A DNA stretch of 64,000 bases from Achromobacter insolitus (GTDB taxonomy: Bacteria > Pseudomonadota > Gammaproteobacteria > Burkholderiales > Burkholderiaceae_B). Numbering within the stretch: position 1 is the first letter of the stretch; each line of letters begins with the position of its first letter. Both the position numbers and the translations under genes were made by a program. Positions 42,116-51,092 of the stretch are shown here, one piece after another. Location of the stretch: positions 496,001 through 560,000 of the forward strand of contig NZ_NJIF01000002.1 of assembly GCF_002209555.1 (NCBI RefSeq). The letters are read 5' to 3'. The notes beneath the pieces were generated by a model. The model was given only the letters and a program-made list of their open reading frames with translations. It was not told the origin of the DNA and searched no databases.

Positions 42116-43126
42116 ATGTCCAAATTCTGTCTTTCGCGGTTTGTCGCCGCGGCGCTGATCGCCGTTTCCGGCGCGGCACTGGTGACGGCGTCGTTTGACG
42201 CTGAAGCCCGCCGTGCCGGCGGTGGCAGCAGCGTTGGCCGACAATCCTCCAATGTGACCCAGCAACGCCAGGCGACCACGCCTCCGGCCGCTGCCAACAA
42301 CACCGCTGGCGCCACCGCTGCACCGGCCGCCGCCGGCGCGGCCACGGCTGGCGCCGCGACCGCGGGCGCCGCCGCCAAGAGCGGCGCTTCGCGCTGGCTC
42401 GGCCCCATCGCCGGCATCGCCGCCGGCCTGGGTATTGCCGCGCTGCTCTCCAGCATGGGCCTGTCGGGCGCTTTCGCCGAATTCCTGTCGTCGGCGCTGC
42501 TGATCGGCCTGGTCGTTTTCGCCATCATGTTCATCGTCCGCCGTCTGCGCGGCGCTGGTCCGCGCACCGCCACGCAAGGCGCGTTCGGCGGCAACAACGC
42601 CTCGGGCCAGCAGCAGCAACAGCAACCGATGTGGCGTGAATCGCTGAAGCCGGCTCCGGCTGCTCCGGCCGCCGCTCCGGTCGCCGCCGCTGCCGCCGCG
42701 CCGGCTGCGCTGCCCAAGATGGGCGACGACAACAACTGGTTCGTGCCGGGTGACTTCGACACGCCCAACTTCCTGAAGCAGGCCAAGGAGCAATTCGTGC
42801 GCATCCAGGCCGTTTGGGACAGCGGCAGCACCGAAGGCCTGCGCGAATTCCTGACCGACGACCTGATCACCGAGCTCAAGCCGCAGCTGGCCGAGCGCGG
42901 CGCGGCGCCCAACAAGACCGAAGTGGTCCTGCTGAACGCCGAGATGCTGGGCATCGAAACCGTTTCCGACGGCCACCTCGCCAGCGTGCGCTTCTCCGGC
43001 ATGCTGCGCGAAGCCCCCGGCACCGAAGCGTTCCGCTTCGAGGAAGTCTGGAATCTGTTCAAGCCGGCCAATGGCGGTTGGCTGCTCGCAGGCATCCAGC
43101 AGATCCCGGTGGATCTCGCCAGCTGA
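42116..43126 (+). CDS. Tim44-like domain membrane protein
   Basis: A 336-residue protein. It has an N-terminal hydrophobic signal or anchor, then the family mark EARRAGGGSSVGRQ near residue 30. A long Ala/Thr/Pro-rich linker follows, then two hydrophobic helices (about 97-120 and 122-143), a second Gln/Ala/Pro-rich linker, and a soluble Tim44-like domain (about 215-336). Bacterial members are widespread but poorly understood; a membrane-bound scaffold role is plausible. GAGGGAG stands before the ATG. It is followed by a strong intrinsic terminator, so it is probably monocistronic. Confidence 0.85.
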   Translation: MSKFCLSRFVAAALIAVSGAALVTASFDAEARRAGGGSSVGRQSSNVTQQRQATTPPAAANNTAGATAAPAAAGAATAGAATAGAAAKSGASRWLGPIAGIAAGLGIAALLSSMGLSGAFAEFLSSALLIGLVVFAIMFIVRRLRGAGPRTATQGAFGGNNASGQQQQQQPMWRESLKPAPAAPAAAPVAAAAAAPAALPKMGDDNNWFVPGDFDTPNFLKQAKEQFVRIQAVWDSGSTEGLREFLTDDLITELKPQLAERGAAPNKTEVVLLNAEMLGIETVSDGHLASVRFSGMLREAPGTEAFRFEEVWNLFKPANGGWLLAGIQQIPVDLAS

Positions 43127-43185
43127 GCCTGACCGGCCGGGTCCGATTCCCGCCTCCGTTGCGGATGCCGCCAGGCATCTGTTTG

Positions 43186-43211
43186 AACCGGCCCTCACAG
43201 GGCCGGTTTTT
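43186..43211 (+). terminator. intrinsic terminator after the Tim44-like gene
   Basis: AACCGGCCCT (43186-43195) and AGGGCCGGTT (43199-43208) form a perfect 10-bp stem with a three-base loop, followed by a T run to 43211. It is a textbook rho-independent terminator. Confidence 0.92.
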
Positions 43212-43311
43212 CCATGTGCTTGCGCAAAACACCCATCCATCCAACCCGTTACACTCCCGATTTACCCATTAACTTCGGCAACCCCGGAAACCGGGGCTGT
43301 TGCGGACCGCC

Positions 43312-43950
43312 ATGCTGCCTTTTCCGTTCCTGCCCACCCCCTCGCGACTGGCTGTAAGCGCGCTCAACGCCCTGTTGCGGCGTGAGGATTGGGCGCGCGA
43401 CCGGCTGGCCCGGCATGCCGGCAAAACCGTGCGCTTCGCGCTCGGCGGGTTCAGCCTGGGCCTGACCATAGATAGCGAAGGCCTGGCGACCCAGGCCGAT
43501 GCGGCCGTGGTACCGGACGTGACTTTGACGGTCGCCCCTGAAAAGCTGCCGCTGCCGCGCCTGGGGGCGGACCGCGAGCAACCCGATTTCGCCGAAGCGA
43601 CCCATATTTCGGGCGACGCGGCATTGGCGCAAGTGGTGGCCGACCTGTCCAAGCAGCTGCGCTGGGATCCTGAAGACGCGCTGGCCCGGGTGGTCGGCGA
43701 CATCGCGGCGCTGCGCCTGGTGGGGGGCGCGCGCGCGGCCGCTGGCGGCGCGCGCACGGCAGGGCTGCGCCTGGCCGAGAACGTGTCGGAATATCTGTCC
43801 GAAGAAAGCGGCATGCTGGCGAGCCGTCCGGCGCTGGAACAATGGCGCCTGGACCTGGCCGAACTGAACGCCCGCGCCGATGCGCTGGCCCGTTCGGCGG
43901 CGGCCTTGCAAACCCGTCTGGCATCGGCCAGCGCAAAGCGGGGCGCCTGA
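43312..43950 (+). CDS. ubiJ: ubiquinone biosynthesis accessory factor UbiJ (SCP2 domain)
   Basis: A 212-residue protein with an N-terminal SCP2-like lipid-binding domain (about residues 15-110, including VRFALGGFSLGLTIDSEGL and VTLTVAPEKLP) and a C-terminal helical tail typical of UbiJ. UbiJ is thought to hold hydrophobic ubiquinone intermediates within the Ubi enzyme complex. It is placed directly before ubiB (3-bp gap), the conserved ubiE-ubiJ-ubiB order apart from the intervening Tim44-like gene. A TTG at 43300 is an alternative start four codons earlier. Confidence 0.87.
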   Translation: MLPFPFLPTPSRLAVSALNALLRREDWARDRLARHAGKTVRFALGGFSLGLTIDSEGLATQADAAVVPDVTLTVAPEKLPLPRLGADREQPDFAEATHISGDAALAQVVADLSKQLRWDPEDALARVVGDIAALRLVGGARAAAGGARTAGLRLAENVSEYLSEESGMLASRPALEQWRLDLAELNARADALARSAAALQTRLASASAKRGA

Positions 43951-43953
43951 TTC

Positions 43954-45507
43954 ATGTTCCCCTTGCTGCGCCTCTTTCGCATCATTCTGGTTTCGCTGCG
44001 CTACGGCCTGGACGAACTGGTGCTCTCCAGCTTGAACCATCCGCTGGCGACCTGCCTGCTGCGCGTCATCCGGCTTGGCACGCGCCCGCGCAAGCCGCGT
44101 GGCTTGCGTCTGCGCCTGGCGCTGGAATCGCTGGGCCCGATTTTCGTGAAGTTCGGGCAGGTGCTGTCCACCCGCCGCGACCTGATCCCGGCTGACATCG
44201 CCGACGAATTGGCCCTTTTGCAGGATCGCGTGCCGCCGTTCCCCTCGGCACAGGCGGCGGCCTGCATCGAAGCGGCGCTTGGCGCGCCGCCCGAAAAGCT
44301 GTTCGCGCAATTCGAAGTGGACCCGGTGGCTTCGGCCTCGATCGCCCAGGTGCACTTCGCCGTGCTGCACGATGGCCGCGAAGTCGCGGTGAAGGTGCTG
44401 CGCCCGGGCATGCTCAGCATCATCGAGAAGGACCTGTCGCTCTTGAAGGTGGTGGCGCGCATCATCGAGCGCCTGGGCGCCGACGGCCGCCGACTCAAGC
44501 CCCGTGAAGTGGTGGCCGAGTTCGACAAGTACCTGCACGACGAGCTGGACCTGGTGCGCGAAGCGTCCAACTGCAGCCAGTTGCGCCGCAACTTTGGCCC
44601 CGAGTCCGGCCGCGGCGACATGCTGATCGTGCCCGAGGTGATCTGGGAATACACGGCCTCGACGGTGTTCACCATGCAACGCATGTACGGCATGCCGGTG
44701 GGCCAGGTGGACCGGATGCGCGAGGCCGGCATAGACATCCCCACCCTGGCGCGCACCGGCGTGGAGATCTTTTTCACGCAGGTCTTTACCGACGGCTTTT
44801 TCCACGCCGACATGCACCCGGGCAACATCTACGTATCCGACCGCCCGGAAACGCTGGGCAGCTACATCGCCCTGGACTTCGGCATCGTGGGTTCGTTGTC
44901 CGAGTTCGACAAGAATTACCTGGCGCAGAACTTCCTGGCCTTTTTCCACCGGGACTATCGCCGCGTGGCGCAATTGCACATCGAGTCGGGCTGGGTGCCT
45001 CCCGATACGCGCGAAGAAGAACTGGAAGGCGCCGTGCGCGCAGTCTGCGAACCGTACTTTGACCGGCCGTTGTCCGAAATCTCGCTGGGACAGGTGCTCT
45101 TGCGCCTGTTCCAGACCTCGCGCCGGTTCAACGTGGAGATCCAGCCGCAGCTGGTCCTGTTGCAGAAGACCTTGCTGAACGTCGAGGGATTGGGCCGCCA
45201 GCTCGATCCCAACCTGGATCTCTGGAAGACCGCCAAGCCCTACCTGGAACGCTGGATGCGCCAGCGCGTCGGATTCAAGGGTTTGCGGCAAAGCCTGGAA
45301 AAAGAGGCGGCGCAGTGGTCGCAGATGCTGCCCGCTTTGCCCAGGCTGGTCCATGACCACCTGAGCCGTCCCAACGTCTCGCCCGCCCTGTTGGCCGAGA
45401 TGATCCAGTTGCGGAGGGCGCAGGAACAGAACAACCGGCTGGTTGCAGCGCTGGTTGGGGTGGCGGCCGTCGCCATCGGGGTCGCGATATGGGCCTTGAC
45501 CCGATAG
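43954..45507 (+). CDS. ubiB: ubiquinone biosynthesis regulatory protein kinase-like UbiB
   Basis: Member of the ABC1/ADCK/UbiB kinase-like family, 517 residues, required for aerobic ubiquinone synthesis. It has the invariant [14 protein letters not shown] motif near residue 66, the alanine-rich loop [12 protein letters not shown], the catalytic-type [12 protein letters not shown] near residue 285 and the metal-binding LDFGIVGSL. The last 25 residues form a hydrophobic helix anchoring it to the inner membrane. It follows ubiJ immediately. UbiB has ATPase activity thought to help extract membrane-bound intermediates. Confidence 0.94.
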   Translation: MFPLLRLFRIILVSLRYGLDELVLSSLNHPLATCLLRVIRLGTRPRKPRGLRLRLALESLGPIFVKFGQVLSTRRDLIPADIADELALLQDRVPPFPSAQAAACIEAALGAPPEKLFAQFEVDPVASASIAQVHFAVLHDGREVAVKVLRPGMLSIIEKDLSLLKVVARIIERLGADGRRLKPREVVAEFDKYLHDELDLVREASNCSQLRRNFGPESGRGDMLIVPEVIWEYTASTVFTMQRMYGMPVGQVDRMREAGIDIPTLARTGVEIFFTQVFTDGFFHADMHPGNIYVSDRPETLGSYIALDFGIVGSLSEFDKNYLAQNFLAFFHRDYRRVAQLHIESGWVPPDTREEELEGAVRAVCEPYFDRPLSEISLGQVLLRLFQTSRRFNVEIQPQLVLLQKTLLNVEGLGRQLDPNLDLWKTAKPYLERWMRQRVGFKGLRQSLEKEAAQWSQMLPALPRLVHDHLSRPNVSPALLAEMIQLRRAQEQNNRLVAALVGVAAVAIGVAIWALTR

Positions 45508-45538
45508 GCGGCGCGATGATCTAGACGGTATCTGTCAT

Positions 45539-45554
45539 GTTTCATTCATGAAAC
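45539..45554. promoter_or_regulatory. GTTTCAT-TC-ATGAAAC operator-like palindrome
   Basis: A perfect 7-bp inverted repeat around two bases, 139 bp before the diiron-protein start codon. The size and symmetry suit a TetR-type dimer site. No TetR gene is nearby, so the binding protein would be encoded elsewhere. Confidence 0.5.
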
Positions 45555-45588
45555 GGTCATCATAGCTTCGCGGTACACGGCGAAAAAT

Positions 45589-45615
45589 AGCGCTGCGGTG
45601 GATGAATGCAGCGCT
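45589..45615 (+). repeat. 8-bp stem-loop in the leader of the diiron gene
   Basis: AGCGCTGC (45589-45596) and GCAGCGCT (45608-45615) form a perfect stem around an 11-base loop, 78 bp upstream of the start codon. It is likely part of the 5' untranslated RNA. Function unknown. Confidence 0.45.
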
Positions 45616-45692
45616 CCTGCCGGCAACGCGCGCGCCATTCATTAATTTCTATATCAATAGCCCCACTAGCGGGACAAATACAAGGGCAGACC

Positions 45693-46571
45693 ATGCTTTA
45701 TCCTGAACTCTTCAAGACCATGGAAGCCGTGCGCTGGAACATGGCGCATGACATTCCCTGGGGGGATTTCGATCGCAGCAAGCTCTCGGACGAGCAGGCC
45801 CACACGATCAAGATGAACGCCATCACGGAATGGGCAGCCTTGCCGGCTACCGAAATGTTCCTGCGCGACAATCGCGGCGACAGCGATTTCTGCGCGTTCA
45901 TGTCGGTTTGGTTCTTTGAAGAGCAGAAGCATTCGCTGGTGCTGATCGAGTACCTGCGCCGCTTCCGTCCGGACCTGGTGCCCACCGAGGAGGAACTGCA
46001 CAACGTGCGCTTCGAGTTCGATGCCGCGCCCGAACTGGAAACCCTGATGCTGCATTTCTGCGGCGAGGTCCGCCTGAACCACTGGTATCGCCGCGCCGCC
46101 GAATGGCACACGGAACCCGTCATCAAGGCCATTTACAAGACGGTGGCCCAGGACGAGGCCCGCCATGCGGGCGCTTATCTGCAGTACATGCGCCGCGCGC
46201 TGCATGACCGCGGCCAGGACACGAGCGAGCAGGCCCGCCTGGCTTTCTCCAAGATCGGCGTGCTGATGGCCTCAGCCGGCCGTACGCAGCAGGCCCTGCA
46301 CCCGACCAACCTGCACGTGAACAAGGAACTGTTCCCCAACGATACGGTGCAGTCGCGCCTGCCGGAACCGGGCTGGCTGGAGCACTGGCTGGACACGCAG
46401 ATCCGTTTTGACGGCGTGTGGGAGCAGAAGGTCGCGACCCGCATCCTGCATATCCTGTCCAAGCTGATGGACCGCAGCTTCGAAACCGTGAAGGACCTGA
46501 ACCGTTACCGCAAGGAAATGACGGCCCTGATCGTGCCGAAGGAAAAGCAGATCATCCTGGGCGGCGCCTGA
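45693..46571 (+). CDS. ferritin-like diiron protein, acyl-ACP-desaturase-like
   Basis: A 292-residue helical protein with two carboxylate-bridged iron motifs: FFEEQKHSLVLIEYL near residue 74 and AQDEARHAGAYLQYM near residue 153. The second is very close to the DExRHxxAY motif of soluble acyl-ACP desaturases, so a fatty-acyl oxidation or hydroxylation reaction is plausible; simple iron storage is less likely. I use ATG 45693 because the preceding open frame lies in the structured leader. It is alone between ubiB and rfaE2. An electron donor is not encoded nearby. Confidence 0.8.
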   Translation: MLYPELFKTMEAVRWNMAHDIPWGDFDRSKLSDEQAHTIKMNAITEWAALPATEMFLRDNRGDSDFCAFMSVWFFEEQKHSLVLIEYLRRFRPDLVPTEEELHNVRFEFDAAPELETLMLHFCGEVRLNHWYRRAAEWHTEPVIKAIYKTVAQDEARHAGAYLQYMRRALHDRGQDTSEQARLAFSKIGVLMASAGRTQQALHPTNLHVNKELFPNDTVQSRLPEPGWLEHWLDTQIRFDGVWEQKVATRILHILSKLMDRSFETVKDLNRYRKEMTALIVPKEKQIILGGA

Positions 46572-46593
46572 GCCGGGGCGATACAATCGCCGC

Positions 46594-47082
46594 ATGCCTG
46601 CCGCCCGTTTCGAATCCAAGGTCCTGTCCCGCGACGAATGCGTCGCCGCTGTCGCCGCCGGCCGTTTTCCGCGGCCGCTGGTGTTTACCAACGGCGTCTT
46701 CGACATCCTGCACCGGGGCCATGCAACCTACCTCGATCAGGCCGCCCAGCTGGGCGCGACCCTGATCGTGGCGGTGAACACCGACGAGTCGGTGCGCCGC
46801 CTGGGCAAGGGCGCCGAGCGCCCGCTCAACCGCATGGACGACCGCGCCGCCTTGCTGGCCGCGCTGGGTTTCGTGACCGTGGTCACGTCCTTTCATGAAG
46901 ACACGCCCGAGGCCTTGATCGGCCAGCTCAGGCCCGACCTGATCGTCAAGGGCGGCGACTACGACATGGAAAAGCTGCCCGAGACCGCCCTGGTCAAGAC
47001 CTGGGGCGGCCGCGCGGTGGCAATTCCGTTCGAGTTCGAGCGCTCCACTACCGCGCTCGTGAAGAAAATCCAGAACCAGTAA
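46594..47082 (+). CDS. rfaE2: D-glycero-beta-D-manno-heptose 1-phosphate adenylyltransferase
   Basis: Nucleotidyltransferase of 162 residues that makes ADP-heptose for lipopolysaccharide core synthesis. It corresponds to the C-terminal half of E. coli HldE as a stand-alone protein. It has the HxGH motif in FTNGVFDILHRGHATYL near residue 30, and the later LIVKGGDYDMEKLPE and ERSTTALVKKI segments. The matching kinase gene (rfaE1) is not in the window, which is common in betaproteobacteria with split genes. It converges on tolC across 21 bp. Confidence 0.92.
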   Translation: MPAARFESKVLSRDECVAAVAAGRFPRPLVFTNGVFDILHRGHATYLDQAAQLGATLIVAVNTDESVRRLGKGAERPLNRMDDRAALLAALGFVTVVTSFHEDTPEALIGQLRPDLIVKGGDYDMEKLPETALVKTWGGRAVAIPFEFERSTTALVKKIQNQ

Positions 47083-47103
47083 GGCTGGGCCCCAGCCGGC
47101 GGG

Positions 47104-48435
47104 TCAGCGCGGTTCCCGCAGCAAGCGGTTGATCGCTTCCAGGTCCGTTTCTGCCAGGATGCCGCTGGTGGCCTTCAGGCGCAGGCTGGCGAGGACGGTG
47201 CTGTAACGCGCCAGGGCCAGGTCGCGCTGCGTGGCGTAGAGCTGTTGCTGCGCATTGAGCACATCCAGGTTGATGCGCACGCCGACCTCGTAGCCGGTGC
47301 GGTTGGCCTCGACCGCGGCGCGGCTGGATTTTTCACCGGCCTCAAGCGCCTGGATGCGGGCCAGGCCGCTGGTAACGCCGGTGTAGTACTGGCGCGCGGC
47401 CTGGACAGCCTGGCGGCGCGCGGCCTCGTAGTCATGGCGTGCTTTCTGTTCCAGCTGAACCTTTTCCGTCACTTGCGAAGAGACGCCGCCGCCTGCATAC
47501 AGTGGAATCGACAGCACGACGCCGATCGTGTTGTCGATCGGTTTGCCCGGCGCGGCGTTGCCCATGATGGCGTCGCTGGCGCTGCCGCTGGTGGCCCGCA
47601 GGTTCAGCGTGGGATAGTGGCCGCTCTTGGCGATCTGGATCTCGCGCCCGGCGATGCGGGTGGACAATTGGGCCCGCAGCACATCCAGGCTGGATGCCTC
47701 GGCCTGATTGCTCCAGTCGGCCACGCGCGCGGGTTGCGGCGCGGGCAGTTGCACGCCGTAGGGCAGTTCGGCCAGCGCGCCCGGGGCCGTGCCGATGATC
47801 TTGGCCAGCTCGTCGCGGCGGACGTCCAGATCGTTCTGCAGGCGCAATTCCTGCGCTACCACCAGGTCGTAGCGCGCCTGGGCCTCGTAGGTGTCGGTGA
47901 TCGTCGCGTTACCCAGCTCGAAATTGCGCTTGGCGGATTCGAGCTGCCCGGCCACGGCGGCCTTTTCGGCCTCGGTGGCGGTCAGCGTGTCCTGCGCGTA
48001 GAGCACGTTGAAGTAGGCATCCGCCACGCGCAGCAAAAGGTCCTGGAAGGCCTGCTGCAGCTGCACCTCGACGTCGGCGACGATCAGCTTGGATTGCTCG
48101 AAATTCTGCCAGCGGCCCCAGTCGAACAGGGGTTGGGTCAGGGACAGGTCCCAAACGGCGCGTCCGCCGCTGTAGGCGACGCCCAGGCCGCGGGTGCTGC
48201 GGGTTTCCTGGTAGGCACCGCCTGCTTCGGCGGAGATCAGGGGCAGGAGCAGGGAGCGGGCCTGGGGTTCTTTTTCCAGGCCGGCGCGGTAGTTGGCGCG
48301 GGCGGCGGCGTAGATCGGATCATGGACCAGCGCGGACTGCCAGATCTGGATCAGGTTCTGCGCGCGGACGGGCGACGAGCCGACGATTGCGGCGCAGGTA
48401 AAAACCAGTAAAGCCGTTAGCAATCGGACACGCAT
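47104..48435 (-). CDS. tolC: TolC family outer membrane channel protein
   Basis: Outer-membrane efflux/secretion channel of 443 residues. A signal peptide (RLLTALLVFTCAAIVGSSPVRA) is followed by two OEP repeats. TolC-specific segments are LIQIWQSALVHDPIYAAARANY at the mature N-terminus, and DWSNQAEAS and YEVGVRINLDVLNAQQQLY in the second repeat, with long coiled-coil-forming helices. It works with inner-membrane pumps or type I secretion systems encoded elsewhere. ATG 48435 is chosen over the TTG three codons upstream. Transcribed downstream of a pcm-like gene. Confidence 0.9.
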   Translation of the reverse strand: MRVRLLTALLVFTCAAIVGSSPVRAQNLIQIWQSALVHDPIYAAARANYRAGLEKEPQARSLLLPLISAEAGGAYQETRSTRGLGVAYSGGRAVWDLSLTQPLFDWGRWQNFEQSKLIVADVEVQLQQAFQDLLLRVADAYFNVLYAQDTLTATEAEKAAVAGQLESAKRNFELGNATITDTYEAQARYDLVVAQELRLQNDLDVRRDELAKIIGTAPGALAELPYGVQLPAPQPARVADWSNQAEASSLDVLRAQLSTRIAGREIQIAKSGHYPTLNLRATSGSASDAIMGNAAPGKPIDNTIGVVLSIPLYAGGGVSSQVTEKVQLEQKARHDYEAARRQAVQAARQYYTGVTSGLARIQALEAGEKSSRAAVEANRTGYEVGVRINLDVLNAQQQLYATQRDLALARYSTVLASLRLKATSGILAETDLEAINRLLREPR

Positions 48436-48514
48436 GATGGTCAACGATACGCCGGGCCGCCCGGGCCGCTGCCGCCGTGATGGCGGGGCGGGCGCCCGGC
48501 GGCAGGGTTGGGGG

Positions 48515-49195
48515 TCAGAACTTGAACTGGGAGACCGCGACGCCGCGCAGCGGCTTGATGACGGTTTCGAACAGGTTCACGGTTTCGAAGCTGGCCGCGG
48601 TAGTGCGGGTGATGCGGCAGGCGGTCATGATGGGGGCCTGGCCCACGACCACGACAAGGCGGCCGCCCACGCGCAGCTGGTACTTCAGCGCATCGGGAAC
48701 GGTCGGCACGGAGCCGGTGACCAGAATGGCGTCGTACTCGGTGGAGCCCCAGCCGTTGCGGGCATCGCCGGTTTCGACCTTGACGTTGGTGACGTTGTTC
48801 ATCTGCAGGTTCTGCTGGGCGAACGTCACCAGGCGGCTGTCGATCTCGACCGACGTGACTTGCTGCGCCAGATAGCCCAGCAGCGCGGCCTGGTAGCCGG
48901 AGCCGGTGCCGATTTCCAGGACACAGTCGGACTTGGTCAGCAGCAATTCTTGCGCCAGGCGGGCTTCCACCTTGGGTGCCAGCATGTTTTGGCGGGTGTT
49001 GACCGCATTGATCTCAAGCGGCAGTTCCAGGTCGGAAAACGCCAGCGCGCGCAGGGCCGGCGGAACGAATTGTTCGCGGCGCACGTCGAACAGCGCTTGC
49101 AGCACGTTGGCGTCCAGAACGTCCCACGGGCGGATCTGCTGTTCCACCATGTTGAAGCGGGCTTGTTCTACGTCGGGCAGGGTCGAAGCGTTCAT
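48515..49195 (-). CDS. protein-L-isoaspartate O-methyltransferase family protein
   Basis: SAM-dependent methyltransferase of 226 residues related to Pcm. It has the QIRPWDVLDANVLQALFDV opening, REQFVPPALRALAFSD, an NTRQNMLAPKVEARLAQ segment where Pcm has its SxP motif, and the SAM motif VLEIGTGSGYQAALLGYLA near residue 85. This RPWxVxD subgroup, usually next to tolC in betaproteobacteria, differs from E. coli Pcm, so true isoaspartyl repair is uncertain. ATG 49195 is used; a TTG nine codons earlier is possible. The gap to tolC is 79 bp. Confidence 0.85.
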   Translation of the reverse strand: MNASTLPDVEQARFNMVEQQIRPWDVLDANVLQALFDVRREQFVPPALRALAFSDLELPLEINAVNTRQNMLAPKVEARLAQELLLTKSDCVLEIGTGSGYQAALLGYLAQQVTSVEIDSRLVTFAQQNLQMNNVTNVKVETGDARNGWGSTEYDAILVTGSVPTVPDALKYQLRVGGRLVVVVGQAPIMTACRITRTTAASFETVNLFETVIKPLRGVAVSQFKF

Positions 49196-49296
49196 GACGG
49201 TCAGAAAAAACAGAGGAATCAACAGACCATTGTACCGATTCGTAGCGTACTGTGACGCGCGGCCCCGCCGACAGATGTTTCAGGCGCCGCCCGGGA

Positions 49297-50139
49297 CTAC
49301 CACCAGGCGTGGAAGTGGTGCACAGGGCCGTGGCCGGAACCCACCGACAGGCGCTCCGCGTGGCGGATGGCCTCGGTCAGATAGGCTTTGGCGCGGCGCG
49401 CTGCCTCGGGTACGTCCCCGGTTTGCGGCAGCAGGGCGGCCAGCGCCGCCGACAGGGTGCAGCCAGTGCCGTGCGTATTGACGGTTTCGATGCGGTGGCC
49501 AGGCAGCTCGATCATGCGGTCGCCATCGTGCAGGAGGTCGATGGTGTCGTTGCCGGGCAAGTGGCCGCCCTTGACCAGCACCCAGCGTTCGCCCGAATGC
49601 GCCAGCTTGTTGCGCAGGCGTTCGGCCACCCGCCGCATTTCCTTGACGGTTTCGACCGGGCGTTCTTCCAGCAGCACGCCGGCCTCGGGCAGGTTGGGTG
49701 TCAGCAGGGTGGCCTGGGGCAGCAGGGCTTCGCGCATGGCGCCCACGGCGTCGCGTTCCAGCAGCAGGTCGCCGCTCTTGGCCACCATGACCGGATCCAG
49801 CACCACGTGGGCGGGGGCCCATTTGGCGAGCTTCTCGGCCACCACCTGGATGACCGGCTGCTGGCCCAGCATGCCGATCTTGACTGCGTCGATGCGTACG
49901 TCCGCGAACAGCGTGTCGATCTGCTGGCCGACAAAGGCCGGCTGGACCGCCGAGATGCCGGTGACGCCCTGGGTGTTCTGCGCCGTCAACGCGGCGATCA
50001 CCGCGCAGCCGTAGGCGCCCAGCGCGCTCATCGCCTTGACGTCGGCCAGTATGCCGGCACCGCCGGACGGGTCGACGCCGGCGATCGTCAGTGCGTTGGG
50101 AATGGGGCGGCCGCTGGCGGCCTGTTGGCGGCTGCTCAT
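49297..50139 (-). CDS. thiD: hydroxymethylpyrimidine/phosphomethylpyrimidine kinase
   Basis: Thiamine-pathway kinase of 280 residues that phosphorylates HMP and HMP-phosphate. It shows [20 protein letters not shown] near residue 17, the QNTQGVTGI substrate loop, [22 protein letters not shown], and the anion-hole motif [15 protein letters not shown] with the catalytic aspartate position varied to cysteine-rich context (HGTGC). ATG 50139 overlaps the thiG stop by 4 bp. The longer upstream frame is a shadow of thiG. It is the second gene of a thiG-thiD pair. Confidence 0.92.
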   Translation of the reverse strand: MSSRQQAASGRPIPNALTIAGVDPSGGAGILADVKAMSALGAYGCAVIAALTAQNTQGVTGISAVQPAFVGQQIDTLFADVRIDAVKIGMLGQQPVIQVVAEKLAKWAPAHVVLDPVMVAKSGDLLLERDAVGAMREALLPQATLLTPNLPEAGVLLEERPVETVKEMRRVAERLRNKLAHSGERWVLVKGGHLPGNDTIDLLHDGDRMIELPGHRIETVNTHGTGCTLSAALAALLPQTGDVPEAARRAKAYLTEAIRHAERLSVGSGHGPVHHFHAWW

Positions 50140-50939
50140 TTGGGGGCGCCGGCCGTGATCAGGCCTTCGGTGGGGGAACTGGGGGCGCCGCTGTACAGCT
50201 TCTTGGGCATCCGGCCGGCCAGGAAGGCCTCGCGGCCGGCTTCCACGCCCTTCTTCATGGCGCTGGCCATGAGGATGGGATCGCGCGCGCCGGCGATGGC
50301 GGTGTTCATCAGGACGGCGTCGCAGCCCAGCTCCATGGCGATGGCCGCGTCCGAGGCGGTGCCCACGCCGGCGTCCACCACGATGGGCACGCGGGCCTGC
50401 TCGATGATCAGGCGCAGGTTCCAGGGGTTCAGGATGCCCATGCCCGAGCCGATCAGCGAGGCCAGCGGCATCACGGCGACAGCGCCCAGGTCTTCCAGCA
50501 TGCGGCACTGGATGGGGTCGTCGGTGCAATACACCATGACCTTGAAGCCGTCGTCCACGAGCGTCTTGGTGGCCTTGAGGGTTTCGGGCATGTTGGGGAA
50601 CAGGGTGTGCGGGTCGCCCAGCACTTCCAGCTTCACCAGGTCGTGGCCGTCCAGCAGCTCGCGCGCCAGGCGCAGCGTGCGCACGGCGTCGTCGGCGCTA
50701 TAGCAGCCGGCGGTATTGGGCAGCAGCGTGAATTTCGACGGCGGGACGTAGTCCAGCAGGTTCGGTTCGCCCGCGTTCTGGCCGATATTGGTGCGGCGGA
50801 TCGCGACGGTGACGATCTCGGTGCCGCTGGCGTCCAGCGCAGCGCGGGTCTGTTCAAAGTCCTTGTACTTGCCGGTGCCGACGAGCAGGCGCGACGAGTA
50901 GGCGCGGCCGGCGATGGTGAGAGTGTCTTGAGTGGTCAT
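50136..50939 (-). CDS. thiG: thiazole synthase ThiG
   Basis: TIM-barrel enzyme of 267 residues that forms the thiazole phosphate of thiamine from deoxyxylulose phosphate, dehydroglycine or iminoglycine, and sulfur delivered by ThiS. Visible features are the N-terminal [19 protein letters not shown] region, the lysine in [10 protein letters not shown] used for Schiff-base formation, and [34 protein letters not shown]. ThiS, ThiO or ThiC genes are not adjacent. It overlaps thiD by 4 bp. No TPP riboswitch was recognised in the 150 bp upstream. Confidence 0.93.
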   Translation of the reverse strand: MTTQDTLTIAGRAYSSRLLVGTGKYKDFEQTRAALDASGTEIVTVAIRRTNIGQNAGEPNLLDYVPPSKFTLLPNTAGCYSADDAVRTLRLARELLDGHDLVKLEVLGDPHTLFPNMPETLKATKTLVDDGFKVMVYCTDDPIQCRMLEDLGAVAVMPLASLIGSGMGILNPWNLRLIIEQARVPIVVDAGVGTASDAAIAMELGCDAVLMNTAIAGARDPILMASAMKKGVEAGREAFLAGRMPKKLYSGAPSSPTEGLITAGAPK

Positions 50940-51092
50940 GGCGGAGGTTCAAAGGGCGGGTGCGCACGATGCGAGGCCCGCGGGGACTGGCGATTCGTTG
51001 CTCGAATGATAAAGCACGCGGCAGCGCGGCAGATGCGGCCGGTGAAATGTGGCGTTCCACTATTTGAAGATCACGGCATGCGCACCGGACGG

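Noticed and set aside
47083..47097. GGCTGGGCCCCAGCC as a terminator between rfaE2 and tolC
   Set aside because: The stem leaves almost no loop and no T tract follows, so a working hairpin terminator is doubtful.
50940..51092. TPP riboswitch upstream of thiG
   Set aside because: I could not find the conserved CUGAGA and ACCUGAUCUGG-like segments in this 150-bp gap.
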